Shown in pieces: positions 44,083 through 51,957 of a DNA stretch of 64,000 nucleotides (position 1 is its first letter; the number at the start of each line of letters is the position of its first letter). The notes beneath the pieces were generated by a model. It was not told where the DNA came from, did no database searches, and saw nothing but the letters and a program-made list of their open reading frames with translations. The stretch is taken from NCBI RefSeq assembly GCF_030159255.1, contig NZ_BSCT01000005.1, positions 62,001-126,000 of the forward strand, in the 5' to 3' direction. This DNA is from Bradyrhizobium sp. SSBR45G (GTDB taxonomy: Bacteria > Pseudomonadota > Alphaproteobacteria > Rhizobiales > Xanthobacteraceae). The translations under genes and the position numbers were made by a program.

Positions 44083-45113
44083 GTCATCTCCTTGCTCCAG
44101 CGATCGACCCAGCCGGCGCGGTTCTTGGCGATGAACGCCCAGTCGGGCGCGAACAGCGAGGCCGGATCCGGATAGCCGGCCGGCAGCGGCGTCGCCTTGC
44201 TGGTCGGCGCGATGAAGGCCGTCTTGGCGAGAATGGTCTGCGCCTCCGGGCTGAGATAGAAGTCGATCACCGCGTCGGCGAGATCGCCGGCCGGGCCGCC
44301 GGCGACCTTGGCGATGCCCGAGGGCATCGAGAAGCCGCCGTCCTTCGGAATCGCGAGATCGACCGGCGAGCCGTCCGCTTTCCGGATCAAGGTGTAGGCC
44401 GAGAACTGGCCGCCGATCATCCACGCTTCGCCCTGCTCCAGCAGATTGATGGCCTGCGGCGCGTTGGTATAGACGTTCAGCAGGTTGGCCTTCAGGCTCT
44501 TGATCTTCTTGAAGCCGGCGTCGATCTCGTACTGCGCCTCCTTGAACGGCTTGCCGGTCTCGAGATGCGCGGCGGCGAGCAGCGTCCAGAACCCTTCGGT
44601 GTTGGACAGCGAGGGGATCACGATCTTGGAGTCGTATTTCGCATCCCACAGCTCGGTCCAGCTGACGGGCGGGGTCTTCATGCGCTTGGTGGAATAGGCG
44701 ATGCCGACCCACGGCTTCTGGTAGTTGGCCCATAGGCCGTCCTGGTGCACGGCGTCGTCGACCAGCTTGCCGAGATTGGGAATCGCCGACGACGACATCT
44801 TGGTGATCAGCCCTTCGGCTGCGGCCGGCAGCATCACCGGGTCGTCCATGATCACCACCGAGATCTTGGGGCTCGCCTTGTCGGCCTGCATCTTCTGCAG
44901 ATTGGTCAGCGAGTTCGTGCCCTCATAGAGCACCTTGCAGTCGAGCTTCTTCTCCAGCACTGGAAACAGGTCAGCGTTGAAATATTTGGCGGCGCCGGCG
45001 GGACCGCCGATCACGATCTCTTTCGGGGCGGCGCGCACCAGCGATGGCGCGGCAAAGCTGGCGGCAAAGGCCGCACCGGTCTTCAGGAGGCTGCGGCGGG
45101 AGAAGGGGTGCAT
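44079..45113 (-). CDS. ABC transporter substrate-binding protein, PotD/PotF-like
   Basis: A 344-residue periplasmic binding protein. The N-terminal Tat-like signal (SRRSLLKTGAAFAASFAAPS) contains the RRSLLK motif. The mature part has the extracellular solute-binding fold with TNSLTNLQKMQADKASPKI, KPWVGIAYSTKRM and WTELWDAKYDSKIVIP, typical of group 1 spermidine/putrescine and related binding proteins. It starts the minus-strand operon. The substrate may be linked to the PuuE-like enzyme, for example a purine-derived amide or a polyamine; this is inference. Confidence 0.9.
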   Translation of the reverse strand: MHPFSRRSLLKTGAAFAASFAAPSLVRAAPKEIVIGGPAGAAKYFNADLFPVLEKKLDCKVLYEGTNSLTNLQKMQADKASPKISVVIMDDPVMLPAAAEGLITKMSSSAIPNLGKLVDDAVHQDGLWANYQKPWVGIAYSTKRMKTPPVSWTELWDAKYDSKIVIPSLSNTEGFWTLLAAAHLETGKPFKEAQYEIDAGFKKIKSLKANLLNVYTNAPQAINLLEQGEAWMIGGQFSAYTLIRKADGSPVDLAIPKDGGFSMPSGIAKVAGGPAGDLADAVIDFYLSPEAQTILAKTAFIAPTSKATPLPAGYPDPASLFAPDWAFIAKNRAGWVDRWSKEMT

Positions 45114-45173
45114 GAGAGGATCCCGTGTGAGCTGTCGCGTGGCGTATGACCAGAGATCAGCAAGCGCCGTGCC

Positions 45174-45190
45174 AAATGTGCACATTTTTA
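45174..45190. promoter_or_regulatory. operator-like palindrome, site 1
   Basis: AAATGTGCACATTTTTA, whose core AATGTGCACATT is a perfect dyad, lies 61 bases upstream of the binding-protein start (45113). The same sequence occurs again at 45257-45272. It is probably bound by the divergently encoded GntR regulator. Confidence 0.65.
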
Positions 45191-45256
45191 TTTTTACCAA
45201 TGAATTCCGGATCTTGAACCGTTTCCTCCGCCGCGGGTCTGCCCGGCCACAGGCAG

Positions 45257-45272
45257 AATGTGCACATTTTTT
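45257..45272. promoter_or_regulatory. operator-like palindrome, site 2
   Basis: AATGTGCACATTTTTT, the second copy, lies about 40 bases upstream of the GntR gene start. The two dyads are 82 bases apart centre to centre, compatible with binding of two dimers or looping. Both share a T run on the right side. Confidence 0.65.
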
Positions 45273-45311
45273 GGAGGTGACCTGCCGCGCCTTTGGGCCT
45301 AGCAATCGCGC

Positions 45312-46055
45312 ATGGCGATGCGAGCGCAGCGAATCGGGAAGGCCAATCCCGCCGAGGACGAGGCGGTGTATCAGGCCATCCTGCGCGCGCTGCTGGAGGG
45401 CAAGCTGAAGGCCGGCACCAAGCTCGCCGAGACGCCATTGGCCGACATCTTCGGCGTGTCGCGCGAGCGCATCCGCAAGGTGCTGCACCGGCTCGGCGCC
45501 GAGCGGCGGCTGGAGATGATCCCGAACCGCGGCGCCCGCGTGCCGCGGCCGACCCTCGATGATGTCAGAAGGGTCTACGAGGCGCATCGCGTGCTCGAGG
45601 CCGGCGTGCTCAGCCAGCTGGTGCTGCGGGTCGATGATCTCTTGCTGGCGCGGCTCGATGCGCATCTCGCCGAGGAGCGTGCCGCCGCGCAGCGCGGCGA
45701 TCGCGCGACATCGGTGCGGCTGTCCGGCGCCTTCCATGTCCATCTCGTCGAGGCGCTCGGCAATCCCGAATTGTCGCGCATGCTCGGCGATCTGCTCAGC
45801 CGCTCCTCGGTGATGGTCTCGGTGTACGAGCCGGCGGCACAATCGATCTGCGCGGTCGACGAGCACGGCGCGATCGTCGCGGCGCTGCGTGACCGCGACC
45901 TGTTGCGCGCGATCGCCGTGTCGCGCGAGCACTTCCTGCATGTCGAGGGCCGGCTGCGGCTCGACGAGCACGGGGCCTCGGAGAGCGAAAATCTCGCGGC
46001 GATCTTCGCGCCGGTCAAGCCGTTGCGGCGCAAGGCGCGGTCGGCGCAATCGTGA
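45312..46055 (+). CDS. GntR-family transcriptional regulator (FCD type)
   Basis: A 247-residue regulator. The winged helix-turn-helix (AEDEAVYQAILRALLEGKLK ... LADIFGVSRERIRKVLHRLG, residues 13-60) is followed by an all-helical FCD effector domain. The domain has VRRVYEAHRVLEAGVLSQL, the metal-type His residues near HVHLVEAL, and HFLHVEGRL near the end. It is divergent from the ABC transporter operon, and two identical palindromes lie between them, so it most likely controls that operon in response to its substrate. ATG at 45312. Confidence 0.91.
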   Translation: MAMRAQRIGKANPAEDEAVYQAILRALLEGKLKAGTKLAETPLADIFGVSRERIRKVLHRLGAERRLEMIPNRGARVPRPTLDDVRRVYEAHRVLEAGVLSQLVLRVDDLLLARLDAHLAEERAAAQRGDRATSVRLSGAFHVHLVEALGNPELSRMLGDLLSRSSVMVSVYEPAAQSICAVDEHGAIVAALRDRDLLRAIAVSREHFLHVEGRLRLDEHGASESENLAAIFAPVKPLRRKARSAQS

Positions 46056-46074
46056 CGACGGCGCCGGCTCACGG

Positions 46075-47673
46075 TCATGTCCTCGGCGGACCGTTCGGCT
46101 GAGCGCACCAGGGCAGCGCCAGCCGCGGCATGTAGTAGTTGTTCCACTCGCAGACGTCCTCGGGCCCCTTGCGCTTCAGCGCCATCTTGACCGGCTCGGC
46201 CTGGCTGATGCCGACATGCAGCACGAGCAGCGTGGCGCCGATCGGATAAGCGAAGCGCGCGAGGCTGAGGTCGACGAGGCGATCCAGCAGGATCATGCCG
46301 GCGATGATGATCAGGGGATCGGTGAAGACGAAATACTCGACCTTCAGCCCGCGGCGGACGCCGAGCGCGTCGATGCCGACAGCCGCCAGCATCAGCAGCG
46401 TGGCCTGAATGGCGGCCTGCCGCTCGCCGCGCCTGATGGCGATCACGATGCCGGGGATGATCAGCCAGGTCAGGACCACCGTCGGGCGCGCCGACGGCTG
46501 CAGGATGAACGTGTAGCGCCTGATGACCCCGAGCACGCCGGACAGCAGCAGGCCGATCGCCCCCGAGAGGCTGCCGGCGGCTTCGGGCGCGTCGACATAG
46601 GTGATCATCTTCTCCAGCGGGTTGAGCACGACGACGACATCGTTGATGTCGTAGCTGAGATCGAGGGCCGAGAGGCCGAGGCCCGCACCCGCAACGACAG
46701 CCAGCACCGCGGTCAGCAATTCAGCCGCGCTCACGCGCCAAAGCCGCGCGAACAGCATCGTGCTGGCGGCGATGACGGCGAGCAGTCCGAGCTGATAGAC
46801 GCCGAAGCGTCCAGACAGCAGCGGCTTGAGACCGGCGGCGGCAGTGTTGACCGGATCAAGGCCTGCAGCAATCAAGGGCCAGGCACTCATCGCGGCAGCC
46901 AGCGCGGCCACCGCCGCGATCAGCACGGCCGCCCAGGCGCGCGGCGTCCGCCAGAACGCCACGCTGGCGCTCGCCGCGCTGCCGAACGGCAGCACCAGCA
47001 CGGGGATCGCGGCGATCAGCAGGATCGCATGCACCTTGTTCGTCAGCCCGAGCATGCACAGCAGCGCGGCAACCCCGATCGCGAGCGGGCGCGCGAGGCA
47101 GGCGCGGCGCGCCGCCGCTATCAGGATCATCAAAGCGAGGATGCAGAACGACGCCGCGATCATCTCGCTACGCAGGATGCGCAGATGCATCTGCACGCCA
47201 CCGGAGAAGGTGAAGGCGGCAACGCCAAGCATGGCGATGCGCCAGTCCGACACCAGGCGACGGGCCAGAAAGGCGAATGCGACAATGATGGCGGCCGCCG
47301 TGAGCAGCGCGGCGATGCGTCCGGCATGAACCGCACTGGTCATCGCTGCGTCGAAGCCGATGCGATCCGCAGCCGATGGGATCGCCGACAAGGTCCAGGC
47401 ATCGAGCAGGCCGAGCCGGTGCAGCCCGGCGAACCAGGCCTTGACCGAGAGAATGGTGAGATAGGCCGGGTGATCGAAGAACGCCTGCGCGCCGCCGTCG
47501 TTCATGGCGAGTGCGTTGTAGATCACCATGAAGTCCATGTCGGCGTTGCGCCAATAGACGGTGAAATAGCCGACCACGACGAACGAGACGAATGACAGCA
47601 GCAGCGCGATGGCTACGCCGCCGCGCCAGCCGAACGGGGTGAGGCGGTCAAGCGGATCGGCCGCCTTGGTCAT
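46075..47673 (-). CDS. GT-C type membrane glycosyltransferase-like protein
   Basis: A 532-residue protein with 11-12 membrane helices. The first periplasmic loop (NADMDFMVIYNALAMNDGGAQ) holds acidic residues in the position of the catalytic Asp/Glu of GT-C enzymes (ArnT/PMT type). Such proteins transfer sugar from polyprenyl-phosphate donors in the periplasm. ATG at 47673 was taken; a TTG 15 bases upstream is possible. It lies 220 bases downstream of the methyltransferase-GT2 fusion on the same strand, with a REP element between; the pair suggests donor synthesis and use. Function is inference. Confidence 0.78.
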   Translation of the reverse strand: MTKAADPLDRLTPFGWRGGVAIALLLSFVSFVVVGYFTVYWRNADMDFMVIYNALAMNDGGAQAFFDHPAYLTILSVKAWFAGLHRLGLLDAWTLSAIPSAADRIGFDAAMTSAVHAGRIAALLTAAAIIVAFAFLARRLVSDWRIAMLGVAAFTFSGGVQMHLRILRSEMIAASFCILALMILIAAARRACLARPLAIGVAALLCMLGLTNKVHAILLIAAIPVLVLPFGSAASASVAFWRTPRAWAAVLIAAVAALAAAMSAWPLIAAGLDPVNTAAAGLKPLLSGRFGVYQLGLLAVIAASTMLFARLWRVSAAELLTAVLAVVAGAGLGLSALDLSYDINDVVVVLNPLEKMITYVDAPEAAGSLSGAIGLLLSGVLGVIRRYTFILQPSARPTVVLTWLIIPGIVIAIRRGERQAAIQATLLMLAAVGIDALGVRRGLKVEYFVFTDPLIIIAGMILLDRLVDLSLARFAYPIGATLLVLHVGISQAEPVKMALKRKGPEDVCEWNNYYMPRLALPWCAQPNGPPRT

Positions 47674-47761
47674 ACGGCGGTCGCGCAAATGTCACCTCGC
47701 CCCGCTCGCGGGACGACTATGGGACCACCGAACTCCATTTCGGGTCCAGCTGTCTCCCCGT

Positions 47762-47847
47762 CGTCATGGCCGGGCGTGTCCCGGCCATCCACGTCGTTCG
47801 GTATACTGGGCCCGACGTGGATGCCCGGGACGAGCCCGGGCATGATG
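47762..47847. repeat. REP-type palindrome, GTCATGSCCGGG family
   Basis: CGTCATGGCCGGGCGTGTCC ... GGGACGAGCCCGGGCATGATG units facing inward, with an inner CGTCG/CGACG stem. It is the second member of the family at 39471-39538. It lies between the two glycosyltransferase-type genes and may separate their transcripts. Confidence 0.75.
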
Positions 47848-47893
47848 GAGTAACTCACTGGCAGGACCGATTGCCGCGACGGCCCCATCATCC

Positions 47894-49393
47894 TCAGATC
47901 GCCTTGATCTTGAAGAACGCGAACACGACCATCTTGAGCAGCATCCAGCCGTGGCGGAAGCGCGAGATCTGGGTTTCGCCGTAGCTGCGTGCGGCGTAGC
48001 GGATCGGCAGGTCGATGGTCTTGAGGTTCAATTTAGAGGCGCCGAAGATCAGGTCGAAATCGCCGAACGGATCGAAATCGCCGAAATAGGCCTTGCCGGC
48101 CTTGAGCCTGAGATAGTCGCTGCGGCGGAGCACCTTGGTGCCGCACAGCGTATCGGTATAGCGCTGGTTCAGCAGCCAGGAGAACAGGTAGGAGAAGGTC
48201 TTGTTGGCGATGAGGTTGAGGAAGCGCATCGCGCCGTCGTCCATCGGATAGACCAGGCGCGAACCGTTGATGAACTCGCCCTTGCCCGAGCGCAGCGCCT
48301 CGAAGAATTTCGGCAGCTGCTCCGGCGGCATCGTGAGGTCGGCGTCGAGGATCATCAGCACGTCGCCGCGCGCGGCGTCGAAGGCGGTGAACACCGCGTC
48401 GGCCTTGCCCTTGCCGGGCTGGCGCATCAGCTTGATGTCGTGGCCCGGATAGGCCGCGCGCACCCGTTCCATTTCCTCATAGGTGCCGTCCTTGCTGTGG
48501 CCCTCGATGAAGATGATCTCGATATCCGGACAGAACGCGGCGAGCCGCTGCACCGCGGGCTCGATGTTGCCGCGCTCGTTGCGCGCGGGGATCACGACGG
48601 TGGCCGAGCGGACGTCATCGTCCGTCGGGCGCATCGCGCGCGCCACCAGATAGTGCCGCAGCGACAGCGCGCGCAGGCCCGGCAGCACGCTGAGGAAACG
48701 GTTGGCGAAGCGGCCGAGGCCGAACAGCCGCAGCGGCGACAGCAGGCGCTGCTCGGACTTCACCGGATCGAAATCCGCGAGACCAGCAAGGTTGCGCAGG
48801 TCCGAAGGCGACAGCACGTTCTGCTCCGGCTGCGGCATGCGCAGCCCGATCGCCTCCGCCGCCTTCAAGAGCGGATACCACAGATGCGAGAAGTAGCCGA
48901 TGACGAGGCGCGTCTCGCGGGTGCACAGCCGATGCAGCTGTTCGATGAAGCGCTGGCAATCATCGAGCGAACCGATCGTGTCGAGCACGAGGATGACATC
49001 GAACGGGCCCGATACGGCCAGAAACGTGGCCGGATCCTCGGCGTCGCCGGCGATGAAGGTGAGGCCGGGATGGCGGTCGCGGGCGATCGCAACCTGCTTG
49101 CTGCTGATGTCGATGCCGACACCATAGGACGGCGCCAGCGCGGCCAGCGTATCGCCGATGCCGCAGCCGATTTCCAACACGCGGCTGCCGGGCGGAATCA
49201 GGAAGCGCAGATAGCGCTCGTCCTCATCATGGAAATATCCGGCCTTGTCGCGCCAGAAGGCGCGCGCATCGGCAAAGCGGTCGGCATGAGCGAGGATGGC
49301 GGCCTTGCGCGGCGTCGGCGCAAGCACATCGGCCACCACGGCGCGCGCCCCCTCGTCATTGTCCTGCGGGACCTGCTCGCCCAACTCTGCCAC
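47894..49393 (-). CDS. methyltransferase and family 2 glycosyltransferase fusion
   Basis: A 499-residue two-domain protein. Residues about 60-200 form a class I SAM methyltransferase domain (SRVLEIGCGIGDTLAALAPS, VLDTIGSLDD). The part from about 260 onward is a DPM1/DpsA-like GT2 domain with ATVVIPARNERGNIEPAVQR, the DADL metal site (MILDADLTMPPEQ) and FDLIFGASKLNLKTIDLPIRY. The GT2 part would make a polyprenyl-phosphate sugar at the inner membrane. Fusions of the two are uncommon. GTG start at 49393. The GT-C gene downstream is a likely user of the product. Confidence 0.86.
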   Translation of the reverse strand: MAELGEQVPQDNDEGARAVVADVLAPTPRKAAILAHADRFADARAFWRDKAGYFHDEDERYLRFLIPPGSRVLEIGCGIGDTLAALAPSYGVGIDISSKQVAIARDRHPGLTFIAGDAEDPATFLAVSGPFDVILVLDTIGSLDDCQRFIEQLHRLCTRETRLVIGYFSHLWYPLLKAAEAIGLRMPQPEQNVLSPSDLRNLAGLADFDPVKSEQRLLSPLRLFGLGRFANRFLSVLPGLRALSLRHYLVARAMRPTDDDVRSATVVIPARNERGNIEPAVQRLAAFCPDIEIIFIEGHSKDGTYEEMERVRAAYPGHDIKLMRQPGKGKADAVFTAFDAARGDVLMILDADLTMPPEQLPKFFEALRSGKGEFINGSRLVYPMDDGAMRFLNLIANKTFSYLFSWLLNQRYTDTLCGTKVLRRSDYLRLKAGKAYFGDFDPFGDFDLIFGASKLNLKTIDLPIRYAARSYGETQISRFRHGWMLLKMVVFAFFKIKAI

Positions 49394-49549
49394 CTGATAC
49401 CATCCTTGTTAGGGGTTGCATCCTTCTAGGCCAGCCGATGGGGCGGAGTGATGGCGACGGGCGTTCAGGTAACGGATGGAAACGAGGCAGCCGCCATCGT
49501 TCACGCAGCGCGTTCGCGCCCGGGTTCTGCTAATCGTTCGCGCTCTCAG

Positions 49550-49940
49550 ATGCGAGGGCGCAGGGAAGGCCGGACCTCGACTGAGGCCCGTGGCCCGCCT
49601 GCGGAAAAAAATGCAGGCGGCAGGTACCACAGGTCCAGCCGGACAGGCCCGGCCCTCCCTGCGCGATGGGCTTCACGTCTGCTCCGTGCTCTCCCCGGGG
49701 ACCGGCTGTCTTGCCCCCGTCACCTGCGCGACACGTCATGTCACGCGAGCTTGGCGCCAGCGTCGGGGCGCCAGGACCACACGGCTTGAACGTCCGCAGG
49801 CTTGCCAATCGTCCAGCGCATCAGCACCTGACAAGCAAGCGGCCACCGCTCCCCGCCTCTACGTATCGTGACGACGCGTACGCCCCTCTGCATGAGGACG
49901 GGATGGCTGGATCAAAGCATGATTTCTGATAATACGCAAT
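49550..49940 (+). repeat. structured 390-bp repeat, copy B
   Basis: An intergenic element with a sister copy at 61646-62039 and a truncated one at 36934. Outer arms GCGCAGGGAAGGCCGG (49558-49573) and CCGGCCCTCCCTGCGC (49649-49664) pair with one mismatch. Inside is the A-loop hairpin CCGCCTGC/GCAGGCGG (49595-49620, loop GGAAAAAAAT). Downstream is a third stem, TGGCGCC/GGCGCCA (49752-49773). Short open frames within it are not supported as genes. Confidence 0.85.
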
Positions 49941-49977
49941 CGAAATTTTCGAGATTCCGAATGGCGTCCGGCGCAGA

Positions 49978-50475
49978 TCACCGCGCACAGCAGAACTTGT
50001 GTTTCTTACCGCTGCCGCAGGGACATGGATCGTTGCGACCGACCTTCGCCGCGCCGGCGGGGCGCTTCGGCTCCATGACCATGGCGCGCGTATCGCCCGC
50101 GACGAAGCGCCAGGCGCCGTCGTCATCACGGCGAAACTGCGAGACCTCGTGGTGCTCGATGGTCTTGCCGGCTTCGCGATAGGTGGCGACGAAGCTGACC
50201 ACGCCGTCGGCGTCACCGATCTGGCCTCGCGCGGTCGAGACGATGCGCAGGGAAAGCCAAGTCGCGCGCGCGGCCCAGCCCTTGGCCGCGGCAGCATCGA
50301 ACGCGTGGCGCTGATCCGCTGCGAGCGTCGCTGCGATATAGCCGATGTCGCCGCGCGTATAGGCCGTGTAGCGCGAGCGCATCAAGGCCTCGGCGGTCGG
50401 CGGCATCGCATCGCCGCTGAGATAGGGACCGCAGCAGCGGTCGAACGGAAGGCCTGAGCCGCAGGGACATGGCAT
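49978..50475 (-). CDS. YchJ-family protein with SEC-C motifs
   Basis: A 165-residue YchJ/UPF0225 protein. It has a SEC-C zinc motif at both ends: MPCPCGSGLPFDRCCGPYL at the N-terminus and DPCPCGSGKKHKFCC at the C-terminus, with the central NTF2-like domain (ALMRSRYTAYTRGDIGYIA) between. The function of the family is unknown; the motifs bind zinc and may contact the translocation or protein-folding machinery. ATG at 50475 starts directly at the first SEC-C motif; longer frames upstream are not supported. Confidence 0.87.
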   Translation of the reverse strand: MPCPCGSGLPFDRCCGPYLSGDAMPPTAEALMRSRYTAYTRGDIGYIAATLAADQRHAFDAAAAKGWAARATWLSLRIVSTARGQIGDADGVVSFVATYREAGKTIEHHEVSQFRRDDDGAWRFVAGDTRAMVMEPKRPAGAAKVGRNDPCPCGSGKKHKFCCAR

Positions 50476-50636
50476 GAACCAAGGCTTAGCATCGGTAAGG
50501 CGCGATGCAAATCCGGCGAAGCGGCCGCAGAGACGCCACCCGGCCTGTTGGTCTGCGACAGAGCACGCACGGCTTCCCGCCGCCACAAAATGATCGTATC
50601 GGTTCGGTGCTCCGTCCCGAACTGCCGAGGTCTCGC

Positions 50637-51857
50637 ATGTCCTTCTCGATCGCCAGAGGGCTAGCCCTGATGGCGCTCGCGGTCGTCACCTTGATCGCGA
50701 ATGCGGCCTCTGCAACTCAGGACATCATTCGGGTGCCAGACCTCACGAATTCAGGCCTCGCGATTCCGGGCCTCGAGATTCGTCGCGCGGTCTTTGCCGA
50801 CGGACGGCTCTGGCTGCTCCATAAGGGCGGCCAGCTGTCGAGCCTTGCGGAAAATGGCGAGCGCGTCGACGTGACGACGCTCGATCGCGTGATCGAGCTG
50901 TTCATCCAGCATGGGCATGCGACAATCGTAACCTGCCCGCAACAGACGTGCACGCGATGGACCGTACGCCAGCGCGTGGGGGACGATTGGGCCGCGACAT
51001 CCGACATTGCCAGTCAAGACGATGCGTTCTTGGCCGCGATGGCCTCTGGCGATACGATTACCGTGGTGACCGACAATCGGCTGATCGAGATCGACGGCGG
51101 CACGCAGACGGAAATTCCCCTCGTTTTGCCACCGGCTCCGTGGCCGGGCCCCATGCTCGCTCCCGCAACGCCCTCGAAAGAACGACAGCCCGAAACGGTG
51201 TTCGCCTTACCGCCCTCCTACGTGTTTCAGCCCAGTTTGGTACCCTCGAAGCCGCTGAAGAACTGGCCGGTCGGCGCCGTGCTGATGACGCCGAAATACG
51301 TCTTCATCGGTTACAGCGCTGGTGAATGGGGCGGCGGACTGCAGAGGGTCGAACGAGCGACGGGCATGGTGTCTGACATCATCGCGGTCGATGACGATCT
51401 CTGCGGCGGGCCTCTCAACCCGGCATGTGATCCGGTCAACGGGCTTGCGATCATTCCGTGGAAACCTGACTGCGTGGCGGCGGCGATCGGTCTCATCCAT
51501 TCACTCCCGCACGGACGGCTCGTCGAAGTCTGCCAAAACACGGTCCGTGTGCTCTATGCTCAGCCGATCCCGGACCATCTCATCAGGGACGCTGATGGGC
51601 CGCCCGCACGGTTACGGCTGTACACGATACCGTTTTTCGGAGTGCAGCGGCTGGGCGGAGACCTGCTTGCCGCGGGATATGACGGGCTGTATCGGATCGG
51701 CCCGAATGGCCTCGTCCAGCGCGATCTGCTCCCAGCTTTCAAGCGAACGAACGATGTCGGGGTGAGCTTCGACATTGCTGGACTTGCGCTGGTGCGGACC
51801 GAGATCGACCAGCGGCTCTCCTCGAGCGGGAGCGCGCCCATGGTGGTGCCGCGCTAG
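50637..51857 (+). CDS. exported protein of unknown function, tandem paralog 1
   Basis: A 406-residue exported protein (signal peptide about 1-26, ending NAASATQD). The mature part looks like a six- or seven-bladed beta-propeller: short strand-rich units such as RRAVFADGRLWLLHKGGQL, VIELFIQHGHATIVTCP, KYVFIGYSAGEWGGGLQR and GDLLAAGYDGLYRI. A conserved core (DLCGGPLNPACDPVNGLA and IPWKPDCVAAAIGLIHSL) with four Cys is shared with the next gene. A GAGG leader precedes the ATG. No known family was recognised. Confidence 0.8.
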   Translation: MSFSIARGLALMALAVVTLIANAASATQDIIRVPDLTNSGLAIPGLEIRRAVFADGRLWLLHKGGQLSSLAENGERVDVTTLDRVIELFIQHGHATIVTCPQQTCTRWTVRQRVGDDWAATSDIASQDDAFLAAMASGDTITVVTDNRLIEIDGGTQTEIPLVLPPAPWPGPMLAPATPSKERQPETVFALPPSYVFQPSLVPSKPLKNWPVGAVLMTPKYVFIGYSAGEWGGGLQRVERATGMVSDIIAVDDDLCGGPLNPACDPVNGLAIIPWKPDCVAAAIGLIHSLPHGRLVEVCQNTVRVLYAQPIPDHLIRDADGPPARLRLYTIPFFGVQRLGGDLLAAGYDGLYRIGPNGLVQRDLLPAFKRTNDVGVSFDIAGLALVRTEIDQRLSSSGSAPMVVPR

Positions 51858-51957
51858 CTAGGCGGCACGAACGAGGTCGCTGCGCCAACTGGCTTCCCGA
51901 TGCCGCAGTTCGCGCCTAACCAGGCTGACGCTCCGATCGAAGCCGCCGAGGTCTCAC

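Noticed and set aside
45889..47595. A 568-residue plus-strand frame opposite the GT-C protein
   Set aside because: Its composition (Gln, Arg, Ala, His-rich) is typical of antisense shadows, and the membrane protein on the other strand is coherent.
47951..49429. A 492-residue plus-strand frame
   Set aside because: Antisense to the methyltransferase-GT2 fusion and without recognisable domains.
49448..49929. Short frames inside the structured repeat that read as proteins
   Set aside because: Their sequence follows the repeat's stems rather than a protein pattern, and there is no ribosome site. Similar frames are commonly over-annotated.
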